Both the position numbers and the translations under genes were made by a program. Under the pieces are notes generated by a model that made no database searches, was not told the DNA's origin, and saw only the letters and a list, made by a program, of their open reading frames with translations. Positions 1 to 6,252 of a DNA stretch of 12,843 bases are shown here, in pieces. The DNA comes from CAZGMJ01 sp964526785. Its GTDB lineage: Bacteria > Planctomycetota > Phycisphaerae > Sedimentisphaerales > Anaerobacaceae. Numbering within the stretch: the first letter of the stretch is position 1; each line of letters opens with the position of its first letter. The DNA lies in the NCBI GenBank assembly GCA_964526785.1, contig CAZGMJ010000104.1, positions 1 through 12,843 of the forward strand, given 5' to 3'.

Positions 1-50
1 CTCCACCGCATACCAACTTTCGTAATCGTGTTCATCGTGTCAATCCTGTC
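1..50 (+). repeat. Direct repeat, copy 1 of a 50-bp interspersed element
   Basis: This stretch reads ctccaccgcataccaact, then a short variable part, then catcgtgtcaatcctgtc. It recurs at 349-398 with two substitutions (tttcgtaatcgtg here against ttccgtaatcctg there). The core 'gttcatcgtgtcaatcctgtc' resembles the short 'aatcctgtcaatcctgtc' sequences I know as intergenic repeats in Planctomycetota and other phyla. The copy begins at the first base of the window, so the element may extend further left. No coding role is apparent. Confidence 0.75.
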
Positions 51-204
51 AAAAAAACACCCCTATCGCGGCCCCTGGCCGCGCACATTTCGATCATTCA
101 ATCATTTCGTATTCGTTTCTCGCTTCTTGCATCCGCCGCGACATCAACACGAGCCCGCGTATTCATTCACGACATCTAAAGCCGGACATTATCCTGTAAA
201 TCGA

Positions 205-345
205 CTATAGCGAGCCGCCACCTATAGACGCGCCCCGACAGGTCGGCCAATCCGTGGTGCGCAGCAACACGGTGTTGGCGACAGCGGGACCGTGCAGACG
301 CTTGCGTCGAAACGGGTACCGCGCACGCCCAACACATGGCCGACC
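205..345. repeat. Palindrome-rich segment between the two 50-bp repeats
   Basis: Several inverted repeats are nested here. ctatag occurs at 205-210 and 222-227. ggtcggcca (241-249) pairs perfectly with tggccgacc (337-345), enclosing 87 bases. Within that lie caacac-g-gtgttg (265-277) and gacgc-tt-gcgtc (297-308). The nesting suggests a foldable DNA or RNA element. No ORF here has coding character and its role is unknown. Confidence 0.4.
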
Positions 346-348
346 GAC

Positions 349-398
349 CTCCACCGCATACCAACTTCCGTAATCCTGTTCATCGTGTCAATCCTGTC
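349..398 (+). repeat. Direct repeat, copy 2 of the 50-bp element
   Basis: This copy matches 1-50 except for two bases and is followed by a pyrimidine- and AT-rich tail (about 399-480), as copy 1 is. The two copies flank about 300 bp containing the palindromes at 205-345. That could be a tandem duplication of a repeat-plus-spacer unit or two insertions of the same element. Confidence 0.75.
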
Positions 399-699
399 CA
401 CCCCCATTTCAAAAAGCCATCCCGGCCCGCCGGGATTCCTCAACTTTGCATTTTACTTTCTAATCTTTGATTTTCTCTCGAACATTTCACCCCCGGCAAA
501 CGTCTATATGTATTGTAGTCATCTAACTACACCGAAAGGGTTTTATGCAGCCGTTGGAGGATCAGCAATGCCCGCCCAATACCCGCACCGGTTAGCCCGC
601 AAGCGTGATATGCCATCACAGCGGACACCCGGCCAACCGAACTCATTCTCTGCGTACTCTGTGGCCGAACATCCATCGGCGATCCCGTCAGTGCCGCAA

Positions 700-1480
700 T
701 ACCTTTTTCGAAAGAACAAACCCAAAAGCAAAATGGAGAAGTTGCCGTGCCCGCGAAACATTACCCATCTTCCATCCGCGTTGTCGCCCGGCGTTCGCCT
801 TCCCTTGCTGCCCCAGTGCCTTGCTACGCCGATCCCTCGACCCCTTTTCGAAAAAACAAACCCAATCGACACCCTTCAACATCGACTCGGGTGTCGTCCC
901 GAGCGAGTGGAACGAGTCGAGGGAGCTCCCTTTCGGCTGGACAAATATGAAAAACAAACCCAATCTCAAGATAGACAAACGTCGGAACCCGCACACACTT
1001 ACCCATCTTCCATCCGCGACATCCTCAGGCGCCTGCCTTCCCTCGGTGCCTCGATGCCCCGATGCCTTGATCCCTTTTCGAAAAAACGAAGCCAATATCA
1101 ATATAGGCAAGATGCAACCGGGCATCAACCCCTTGATGCCTCAGTGCCTTGCTACGCCGACCCATTGGCCCCTTATCCGAAAAAACATCGAAGATCCGCC
1201 GGTGGGGGAAACCCAATGAGGAAATGGGTAAAATGTATGCAACAGTTTTCAAAACATGGACTTACAGCCAAAATAGCCCGACTGGCCCCCAGTCCGCCTC
1301 GGTCAGAAACCCAAATAACACGTGCACACGCGGGCGGAACAACCGTATGCAAAACAGAGCCAATGTGAAAATAGGCGACATGCGCGTCGGCTCGTCGGGC
1401 CGCGCAGACCCGCTCAAAATGTGCCCGCGCGGCAGCAAAGCAAAAAAAACAAAGCCAAATAAACGCGATTTTAACGGACC
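700..1480 (+). repeat. Degenerate array of 'cttttcgaaaaaacaaaccc' repeat units
   Basis: A core close to 'cttttcgaaaaaacaaaccc' recurs at 702-723, 844-863, 1074-1093 and, decayed, at 1173-1186; a partial form 'gaaaaacaaaccc' lies at 949-961. Weaker relatives ending in 'aaacccaat' or 'aaagccaa(a/t)' continue to about 1460. A longer unit is shared: the 20-base string at 761-780 recurs exactly at 999-1018, and each copy is followed by a 'ccttccct...gtgcc' segment and then the core. Open frames cross the array in several overlapping frames and strands (one of 358 codons at 292-1368), as expected of stop-poor repetitive DNA. In translation the core gives strings such as FEKTNPI or KNKPK, which I associate with spurious 'hypothetical proteins' of planctomycetes. 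I call it non-coding. Confidence 0.6.
893..931 (+). repeat. 'gtcgtcccgagcg...' interspersed palindromic element
   Basis: The sequence gtcgtcccgagcgagtgg runs on to a perfect 12-bp palindrome, agggagctccct, at 920-931. It resembles the widespread bacterial intergenic motif of the 'gtcatcctgagcg...gtcgaaggatct' type (recognised from memory, not searched). It sits inside the larger 'cttttcgaaaaaac' array, so one repeat family has apparently landed within another. Confidence 0.45.
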
Positions 1481-1523
1481 TGCCGGCCAACATGGCCTGT
1501 ATTATCTGCGTATGGTTGATTAG

Positions 1524-1697
1524 ATAGGTCGCGGGCTCTCGCATGTTCGATGGATAAGTGCAGTCGGTCGAGAGTGGTTGGCCCTTGACGGCGTCACCTT
1601 CGCCGGCATAATGGTCAACCCGGCGGTGTCGGACGGCCGCAGCGTGGACGCACGCTTTGCCGGAAACAGGACATATACTCAAGGAGCAAGTACGTGA
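1524..1697 (+). pseudogene. Possible 3' remnant of a gene overlapping the phosphatase start
   Basis: An open frame without ATG runs from just after a TAG (1521-1523) to a TGA at 1695-1697. The TGA overlaps the phosphatase GTG start (1694-1696) in a GTGA arrangement. Its later part has protein-like composition, with about 71% G or C at third positions between 1572 and 1697, including the stretch LDGVTFAGIMVNPAVSDG. A TTG at 1578 is the only plausible internal start and lacks a good ribosome binding site. It may be the tail of a decayed upstream gene, or chance. A promoter candidate lies inside it, which would suit a remnant now serving as leader. I do not recognise a family. Confidence 0.25.
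1585..1612 (+). promoter_or_regulatory. Candidate sigma70-type promoter for the phosphatase
   Basis: TTGACG (1585-1590) is followed after 16 bases by CATAAT (1607-1612); each hexamer matches the consensus in 5 of 6 positions. The predicted transcript would start near 1619 and leave a leader of about 75 nt before the GTG at 1694. Planctomycete promoters are not well defined, so this rests on consensus resemblance only. Confidence 0.4.
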
Positions 1698-3061
1698 ATA
1701 GCTTGAAATCGAGAACGCATTATCGAATCGCAACTCAACGTATAGTACTCGCCGTTGCCTGTGTAATTGTACTTCTGGCCTTTGGGGCAACGGCGCACGC
1801 CGGGCCGAAGAACGTGATCGTCATGATCTCAGATGGCTGTGGCTACAACCATGTGGACGCCGCCAGCCTGTACGAGTACGGCCGCACCGGCACGCAGGCT
1901 TACGAGTCCTTCCCTGTCGTCCTCGCCATGAGTACCTACGCCTTCGGCCAGGGCTACGATCCGCGAATGGCATGGGACTCGTTCGACTACGTATCAAACG
2001 GTGCGACCGATTCGGCCGCTTCAGGCACCGCACTTGCCACGGGCACCAAAACGTATAACGGCGCCATAGGCGTGGACGTGGATAGAAGCACCCTCACCAA
2101 TGCGGTGGAAGTAGCGGAGGCGGCTGGCAGAGCCACCGGCGTAATCACCTCTGTCCAGTTCGCTCACGCCACACCTGCGGCCTTCTCAGTGCACCACCCT
2201 TCGCGCAACGATTATGAGCAAATCGCCAGGAAAATGATCTATGGCAGCACCCTCGATGTGATAATGGGCTGTGGGCACCCGCTGTACAACGACAGTGGCC
2301 GGGAAGACTCGCAGGGATATCAGTATGTCGGCGGCAAAAAGGCGTGGGAAGACCTGAGCGATGGCAAGGCCAAAGGCGCCGACGCCGATGGAGACGGGCA
2401 GCCGGATACGTGGACCGTCGTCTTCGACCGCGAGGAATTCGCCGCCCTGATGGCTGGGCCTGCGCCGAAACGGGTCCTCGGCATACCGAAACGCAACAGA
2501 ACTCTGCAGCAGAAGCGCAAGGGCGACACCAAAGTCGGACCGTTTGAAGTCCCCTTTGTCGAAAACGCTCCAACACTGGCGGAAATGACCCGCGCTGCGA
2601 TCAATGTCCTCGATGAAGACCCCAACGGCTTTTTCCTGATGGTCGAAGGCGGGGCGGTTGACTGGGCCGGTCACTCCAATCAGTCCGGCCGGGTCGTCGA
2701 AGAGGAAGTAGCCTTCAACCGGGCTGTCGATGCCGTACTCCGCTGGGTCGCGGTCAACAGCAACTGGCGGGATACGCTTCTGATCGTAACCGGCGACCAT
2801 GAAACGGGTTATATGACGGGGCCCGGCTCGGGTACCGTAAATGGAGAACCCGTTTGGAACGATGTCAAGAGCCCCGGTGCGGGCGTCCAGCCTGAGATGC
2901 AGTGGCACAGCGGCGGGCACACCAACTCGCTCATCCCATTCTACGCCAAAGGCCGCGGTGCCAATCTCTTCAAACGCGCCGCAGACCATAAGGATCCCGT
3001 CCGCGGCAGATATATCGACAATACGGACGTTGGCGCCATCGTCAAGCGACTCCTCCGCTGA
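1694..3061 (+). CDS. phoA: Secreted alkaline phosphatase (PhoA family)
   Basis: This is a 455-residue metal-dependent phosphomonoesterase expected to release phosphate from organic phosphate esters outside the cytoplasm. Residues 1-36 form a Sec signal peptide (hydrophobic 17-32, cleavage after AHA). The family motifs appear in order: SDGCG with metal ligand D47; TDSAASG with nucleophile S107; HATPAAF (H158, T160); FFLMVEGGAVDWAGH with E318, D323 and H327; TGDHETG with D368 and H369; and SGGHTN with H409. These match the E. coli PhoA Zn/Zn/Mg site, with histidine where E. coli has Asp153, as in other family members. An acidic loop, DADGDGQPD (230-238), lies in an insertion before the second half and looks like a calcium-binding loop. 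The start is GTG at 1694 because AAGGAG lies 7 bases upstream (1681-1686). Length is typical, nothing is missing, and the gene stands alone. Confidence 0.93.
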   Translation: MNSLKSRTHYRIATQRIVLAVACVIVLLAFGATAHAGPKNVIVMISDGCGYNHVDAASLYEYGRTGTQAYESFPVVLAMSTYAFGQGYDPRMAWDSFDYVSNGATDSAASGTALATGTKTYNGAIGVDVDRSTLTNAVEVAEAAGRATGVITSVQFAHATPAAFSVHHPSRNDYEQIARKMIYGSTLDVIMGCGHPLYNDSGREDSQGYQYVGGKKAWEDLSDGKAKGADADGDGQPDTWTVVFDREEFAALMAGPAPKRVLGIPKRNRTLQQKRKGDTKVGPFEVPFVENAPTLAEMTRAAINVLDEDPNGFFLMVEGGAVDWAGHSNQSGRVVEEEVAFNRAVDAVLRWVAVNSNWRDTLLIVTGDHETGYMTGPGSGTVNGEPVWNDVKSPGAGVQPEMQWHSGGHTNSLIPFYAKGRGANLFKRAADHKDPVRGRYIDNTDVGAIVKRLLR

Positions 3062-3261
3062 CGACCGCCCTGCGCACGTACCTCCCAAAGAGGGGCGGCC
3101 GGGTGCCGGCATGGTCCGGCTTACAACTCAATACGCACAAAAACGGTCATTGGGATTGCCCTGTGCGCCGAAAGGCATAAGGGAATTCCTGCATTTGCCC
3201 GAAAAAAGGTTTTTTCATAGAACAAGATGACGCCAATCGACCGTAGATTAAAACAAGAGTG
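3062..3261. other. Intergenic stretch after the phosphatase, no gene seen
   Basis: I find no coding signal between the phosphatase stop and the promoter of the small lipoprotein. A short hairpin, gccgg-catggt-ccggc (3105-3120), follows the stop by 43 bases. A second, aagag-tgttgg-ctctt (3255-3270), is followed by the T-rich tttattttc and could be a weak intrinsic terminator for the phosphatase transcript. Both stems have only 5 pairs, so neither is secure. Confidence 0.35.
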
Positions 3262-3291
3262 TTGGCTCTTTTTATTTTCGAATAATATAAG
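3262..3291 (+). promoter_or_regulatory. Candidate promoter for the small lipoprotein
   Basis: TTGGCT (3262-3267) is followed after 18 bases by TATAAG (3286-3291), in the most AT-rich stretch of this part of the window. It would give a leader of about 118 nt. A perfect 7-bp inverted repeat, taagact-aatag-agtctta (3288-3306), straddles the predicted start of transcription and could be an operator or a 5' RNA hairpin. It overlaps the tail of the weak terminator candidate at 3255-3270. Confidence 0.35.
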
Positions 3292-3416
3292 ACTAATAGA
3301 GTCTTACTTTGGGTGTGCCGGTAACCGCAAGGCGCAGCATTGGGGGGGCGGAGAGATCGGCAGAATGAGAATATGGACCGAGGTTGAAAGCCTCACACAG
3401 TTGAAGGAGAGCAACC

Positions 3417-3599
3417 ATGAACGCTGTAAGGATACTACTGGTAATAGCTCTGTTGTGCGTTGCGGCATTGGCAGTCGGCTGCAGCGAGGAATATGCAAGC
3501 GAGGGCAGTCGCGTGGAATGGCAATCCACCCAGACGGGCTTCTGGAGTCCCGCAATTGCGTACAGCCGAACCGAATGGCCGGACAGCCATGAACATTAA
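3417..3599 (+). CDS. Small lipoprotein of unknown function
   Basis: This is a 60-residue protein with a clear lipoprotein signal: a short basic start (MNAVR), a hydrophobic segment at 6-20, and a lipobox-like LAVGC with the lipidated cysteine at 22. The predicted mature part is only 39 residues, rich in acidic, serine and aromatic residues (three W or F in its second half), ending PDSHEH. It would be anchored in the membrane facing the periplasm. AAGGAG (3404-3409) sits 7 bases before the ATG, which strongly supports translation. A hairpin begins one base after the stop. I recognise no family. Small lipoproteins of this size often act as entericidin-like or envelope-stress factors, but nothing here shows that. 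Confidence 0.7.
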   Translation: MNAVRILLVIALLCVAALAVGCSEEYASEGSRVEWQSTQTGFWSPAIAYSRTEWPDSHEH

Positions 3600-3600
3600 T

Positions 3601-3622
3601 CCGCGGCGTAGCGACGCGGCGG
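3601..3622 (+). terminator. Hairpin directly after the lipoprotein stop
   Basis: ccgc-g-gcgt (3601-3609) pairs with acgc-g-gcgg (3614-3622) around the tetraloop agcg: 8 GC-rich pairs with one internal G/G mismatch. The position, one base past TAA, suits a terminator or 3'-end protecting hairpin, but only 'ttaaaca' follows instead of a T-run. Confidence 0.45.
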
Positions 3623-3698
3623 TTAAACAATAGTCACCCTGTGCGAGGCGACGGCATGTACCGAAACGAACGGTCTTGGTTCACTTATGGCGGTTTTG

Positions 3699-3794
3699 TG
3701 GCGGCGGTAGTGCAGTTCGGTTTTGATGCTTCGTGCAGGGACGACCAGTGCGTGCAAGGTAGTGGTGAATGAGAGGCCGAACTGCACGCCGCCA
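3699..3794. repeat. Long inverted repeat, 18 pairs, 56-nt loop
   Basis: gtgcagttcgg (3710-3720) pairs perfectly with ccgaactgcac (3777-3787). After a 4-base bulge (ggta, 3706-3709), tggcggc (3699-3705) pairs with gccgcca (3788-3794). Eighteen Watson-Crick pairs with one bulge is far beyond chance for such a short span. It could fold as RNA from either strand or be the ends of a miniature element. Confidence 0.6.
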
Positions 3795-3827
3795 TGCTTA
3801 AACGATGAAAACATGCTCTCTCTTGAG

Positions 3828-3888
3828 ACTGGACGGGGGCACATACGTTAGCCAAAGGCGATAACGCACAAGTGTCCCCGTCAGTTTT
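3828..3888 (+). terminator. Terminator-like long hairpin followed by TTTT
   Basis: actg (3828-3831) pairs with cagt (3882-3885) and, past a one-base bulge, acgggggcac (3833-3842) pairs with gtgtccccgt (3872-3881) with one G-U. Inside, cgtta (3846-3850) pairs with taacg (3862-3866), and gcc-aaa-ggc closes the apex. T residues at 3885-3888 follow on the plus strand. It has the shape of an intrinsic terminator, but the nearest plus-strand gene ends 230 bases earlier, so it may end a non-coding transcript instead. Confidence 0.4.
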
Positions 3889-4228
3889 AGCGGTTCGGTG
3901 TGTGTTTGTGATGACACAATAACGTCAAACCGGCATCGCATAAGCCGGTGAGATCGCCATCGCCCGCGTAGGCGCGAAGCCCTGTCGAAAGTCATCCCAA
4001 TGGAGTCAGTTGCAGCAGTGCGCAAAGGTTCAGGAGTTGCAATTATTTGTAGATCGACGACAGGCGCGCACCAGCGCACGTCCCTGGGCGGGAGTATTTG
4101 CCGCGCCGATGGCCCGAACAGGTCTGCCGGACGCCGGTCCAACCCCAATTATGCAAATTAACCGCTGTCCGGAGTCAATCGATGCTGCTCCACAGAAGAC
4201 GGCGGCGGAACCGAGAACTGGAAAACCG

Positions 4229-5782
4229 CTATGTCTCTTCGACGACTTTCCAGCCCATCGCGTCGGCCAGTGCGAAGACGGGCTCTTTGATATCGCCATA
4301 CATGGTCACCCGGTGCCAGCCCCACTGGTCCCACATGGAGAAGAGCTTTTCCATGTCGCCGACGGGCACAACGCCGAGTTTCGTTCGACAGGCTCGATCA
4401 TCCGGATCGTTCTCCACGGCCTTGCCCTGGTGGAAGATGATCTCCCTGGTCGGCTGCTTGATATCGAGCGTGGTCGTCATGTAGCCGAGCGGCAGGATCG
4501 AACGTACCGATGCGCCCTGGCGGTCTTCGGAGTGCGTCATGATCGTATAGGGATTGGTCGGACCGTCAGGGCCGAACATGCGGTTGGGAGCGACACAATG
4601 CGCGTAGATAATCTCGCCCTTGGCCGTGTCGATGACCGGATCGGAAATGAACCCGGGCCGGCCGTTGGTCAGCGTATTGATCATCAGCATTGTCGCCGTC
4701 GAACGGATGTCGCACTCGCAGGCTCCGACGAGGCCGTCGTTGACCAGTTGATGGAAGCCCAGGCAGGGGTAGGCATGAATATGACCGCCATAGAAGCCCC
4801 CGAGGCAGTTGATCGTGATGGCGTTGGCCTTGTGCTCCTTGAGCACAGCCTTCATGCCCAGATACATGGCGGCGGAGTTGTCGAGCGTTTCACGCGAGAC
4901 CTGGATCACACCGTTGGCGTTGTTCTTCCAGCGGTCGGCGATCTCGCGGGCCTGGTCCTTGTCGGCGTTCTTCCAGGCTTCGTTGACCTCTGCGAACGAA
5001 ACTCGCTCCATGGGGATGCCAAAAATCGGCTCGGCGGGGCCGGAATTCTGGTCCCGCACGGCCAGGATCCTGGCCTGCTTGAGTCGTGCTATGCATTCTT
5101 GAGGTGAGATGGTTCGCAGCTTATCCTCCCGGCATCCGGTGTGGCCCGGCTTGCTGGTGCGGTTGATGCGGGTTTGCGTCGTGGCCGCGACGAAATCGGC
5201 GGGTGAGGCGCCCCTGGCGACAACGTCGAAGCATTTGACGGCCGCTATCACGTCGTCCATGTTCGATGAGGCGACGAAGCCGACGTTCTGTGCGTCGCTG
5301 CGCAGGAAGCCTGCCGTGTAGACAAGGAAGCCGCCGCTGCCGGCGTACTGGAAGTCAGCGTAGAGAACGGGTTTGCCCGATGTGGCAATTGTCTGAACCA
5401 CCCTGTTCCAGCAGTTCATCTGATAGACAATGTAGCCGTCGACGGCGCCGGATTTATCCTCTTCCAGGATGGATTTAGCCTGCTCCGGGCTTTTGGCCAT
5501 GGACGAGACGAACTCGAATTGCGGGCAGTTGTCGGCAAGCTGCCCGTTGATTCGGCTCATGACCGGGCGGAAATCGAAGCCGACGTTGGGCCAGTCGGGA
5601 CCCGGCTGCATGGGGGCATGCAGTGAATAGATGATGCGGAGGCGCAGCTTGCGGCTGTTGCCGGCGGCGCGTATGGTCGCGGGCATTGTCGAGAGGCCCG
5701 CACAAGCGGCACAGCCGGCGAGGAATTGGCGTCGATTGAGACGGCAGCATGCACACTTCAGGGTCGGATGGTTTGCAGTCAT
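4229..5782 (-). CDS. Tat-exported L-fucose/L-arabinose isomerase-like protein
   Basis: This 517-residue protein starts with a Tat signal: KCACCRLNRRQFLAGCAACA has R17-R18-x-F-L before a hydrophobic stretch (20-36). The mature part has the two-part layout of FucI/AraA-like isomerases (COG2407-type): an alpha/beta half (about 45-320) and a C-terminal half with CECDIRSTATML (E356), FISDPVID (D381), YAHC (H396) and WGWHRVTMYGD (H490). E356, D381 and H490 are my candidates for the metal ligands by order and spacing; this was not checked by alignment. Known isomerases of this fold are cytoplasmic, so an exported one is odd and its substrate is unknown. The start at 5782 is fixed by GGAGG five bases before ATG; the frame stays open 151 codons further upstream, but that part reads as non-coding. 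The gene diverges from the beta-helix gene. Confidence is high that this is a gene, moderate for the family. Confidence 0.85.
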   Translation of the reverse strand: MTANHPTLKCACCRLNRRQFLAGCAACAGLSTMPATIRAAGNSRKLRLRIIYSLHAPMQPGPDWPNVGFDFRPVMSRINGQLADNCPQFEFVSSMAKSPEQAKSILEEDKSGAVDGYIVYQMNCWNRVVQTIATSGKPVLYADFQYAGSGGFLVYTAGFLRSDAQNVGFVASSNMDDVIAAVKCFDVVARGASPADFVAATTQTRINRTSKPGHTGCREDKLRTISPQECIARLKQARILAVRDQNSGPAEPIFGIPMERVSFAEVNEAWKNADKDQAREIADRWKNNANGVIQVSRETLDNSAAMYLGMKAVLKEHKANAITINCLGGFYGGHIHAYPCLGFHQLVNDGLVGACECDIRSTATMLMINTLTNGRPGFISDPVIDTAKGEIIYAHCVAPNRMFGPDGPTNPYTIMTHSEDRQGASVRSILPLGYMTTTLDIKQPTREIIFHQGKAVENDPDDRACRTKLGVVPVGDMEKLFSMWDQWGWHRVTMYGDIKEPVFALADAMGWKVVEET

Positions 5783-5858
5783 GATAACCTCCAGAAAAGG
5801 GAAAGATCTCTCGATTTGACACAGAGCGTCAGGCGTCCGGTCGATGCCACGGGCCAAC

Positions 5859-5877
5859 TCATATCGCCTGCATATGA
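5859..5877. promoter_or_regulatory. Operator-like palindrome at the isomerase-like gene start site
   Basis: tcatat (5859-5864) and atatga (5872-5877) form a perfect 6-bp inverted repeat with a 7-base centre. It covers the predicted transcription start (about 5876) of the minus-strand promoter at 5883-5911, a usual place for a repressor site. No regulator gene is present in the window. Confidence 0.3.
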
Positions 5878-5882
5878 CCGGA

Positions 5883-5911
5883 ACGATAGCCAAAGGCCGA
5901 CGATATGTCAA
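5883..5911 (-). promoter_or_regulatory. Candidate promoter of the isomerase-like gene
   Basis: On the minus strand TTGACA (5911-5906, perfect consensus) is followed after exactly 17 bases by TATCGT (5888-5883), which matches TATAAT in 4 of 6 positions. Transcription would start near 5876 and give a leader of about 94 nt with GGAGG at its end. This is one of the best promoter matches in the window. Confidence 0.5.
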
Positions 5912-5973
5912 GCATGAGATTGGGACCTCGTGGCGACCGTGATGCAGGTCCTTGCGAAAGTACAGGGCTGCAC

Positions 5974-5987
5974 TGTTACTGGTAACG
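5974..5987. promoter_or_regulatory. LacI/GntR-operator-like palindrome
   Basis: TGTTACTGGTAACG has perfect half-sites GTTAC (5975-5979) and GTAAC (5982-5986) about a 2-base centre. The form is close to operators of LacI-family sugar repressors such as E. coli GntR (TGTTACC-GGTAACA type, from memory). It lies between the divergent isomerase-like and beta-helix genes, about 60 bases upstream of the minus-strand -35, so one regulator could act on both. Confidence 0.35.
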
Positions 5988-6129
5988 GTATGCTGCTCGA
6001 CGTGGCAGTCTGCCGGTCCAAAGGCTATGGGGAAACCGGCTGGGCAGGGGCAGGTTTGCCGTATTGACAGATTAGAAAGCCGGTTGCGACGAGGGCGATA
6101 TAGATCCGACTGCGAGCGGAGGCGAGGGC

Positions 6130-6157
6130 TTGTGATACGGCCGAGCGGGCATATACT
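6130..6157 (+). promoter_or_regulatory. Candidate promoter of the beta-helix gene
   Basis: TTGTGA (6130-6135) is followed after 16 bases by TATACT (6152-6157), matching the consensus in 4 and 5 positions. The leader to the ATG at 6253 would be about 90 nt. A perfect TTGACA at 6064-6069 has no suitable -10 at the right distance. Confidence 0.35.
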
Positions 6158-6252
6158 GTTGGTTTGTGGCGGCCGGCATCGTTTGTCGGTGCTGTGAATT
6201 GGCAAACATGTAGTCGGTGATGTTGACGGCATCATGCTCAGGAGTCGCAGCT

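Larger units (their letters stand above)
3623..4228. other. 606-bp non-coding block with strong inverted repeats
   Basis: No ORF here has a convincing start or composition. The block contains a long stem at 3699-3794, a second at 3828-3885, a short one, tgtgt-8-acaca (3901-3918), and accggc-9-gccggt (3929-3949). From about 3950 to the isomerase stop at 4229 I see no strong structure and no clear terminator for the minus-strand gene. The clustering of stems within 250 bases suggests a structured RNA or a small palindromic element rather than neutral spacer. Confidence 0.45.

Noticed and set aside
700..1200. CRISPR array
   Set aside because: Repeats are degenerate, irregularly spaced and without unique spacers of constant length; no cas genes.
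292..1368. 358-codon plus-strand open frame in the repeat region
   Set aside because: It crosses the degenerate repeats, has no ribosome site, and overlapping frames on both strands are also open; its composition is unlike the real genes.
3200..3220. gaaaaaaggttttttc as an intrinsic terminator
   Set aside because: The loop would be only two bases and the stem is all A-T apart from one pair; unlikely to terminate.
3306..3400. Possible cyclic-di-GMP riboswitch in the lipoprotein leader
   Set aside because: The gcaaggcgcagc segment only loosely recalls the GEMM core; the conserved paired elements are not there.
4010..5107. 365-codon plus-strand frame opposite the isomerase-like gene
   Set aside because: It is antisense to a gene with a Tat signal, strong ribosome site and family motifs; its composition (many R, H, D, V) is typical of an antisense shadow.
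5783..6235. 151-codon N-terminal extension of the isomerase-like gene
   Set aside because: GGAGG and a Tat signal begin at 5782; the extension has non-coding composition and covers the promoter and palindromes.
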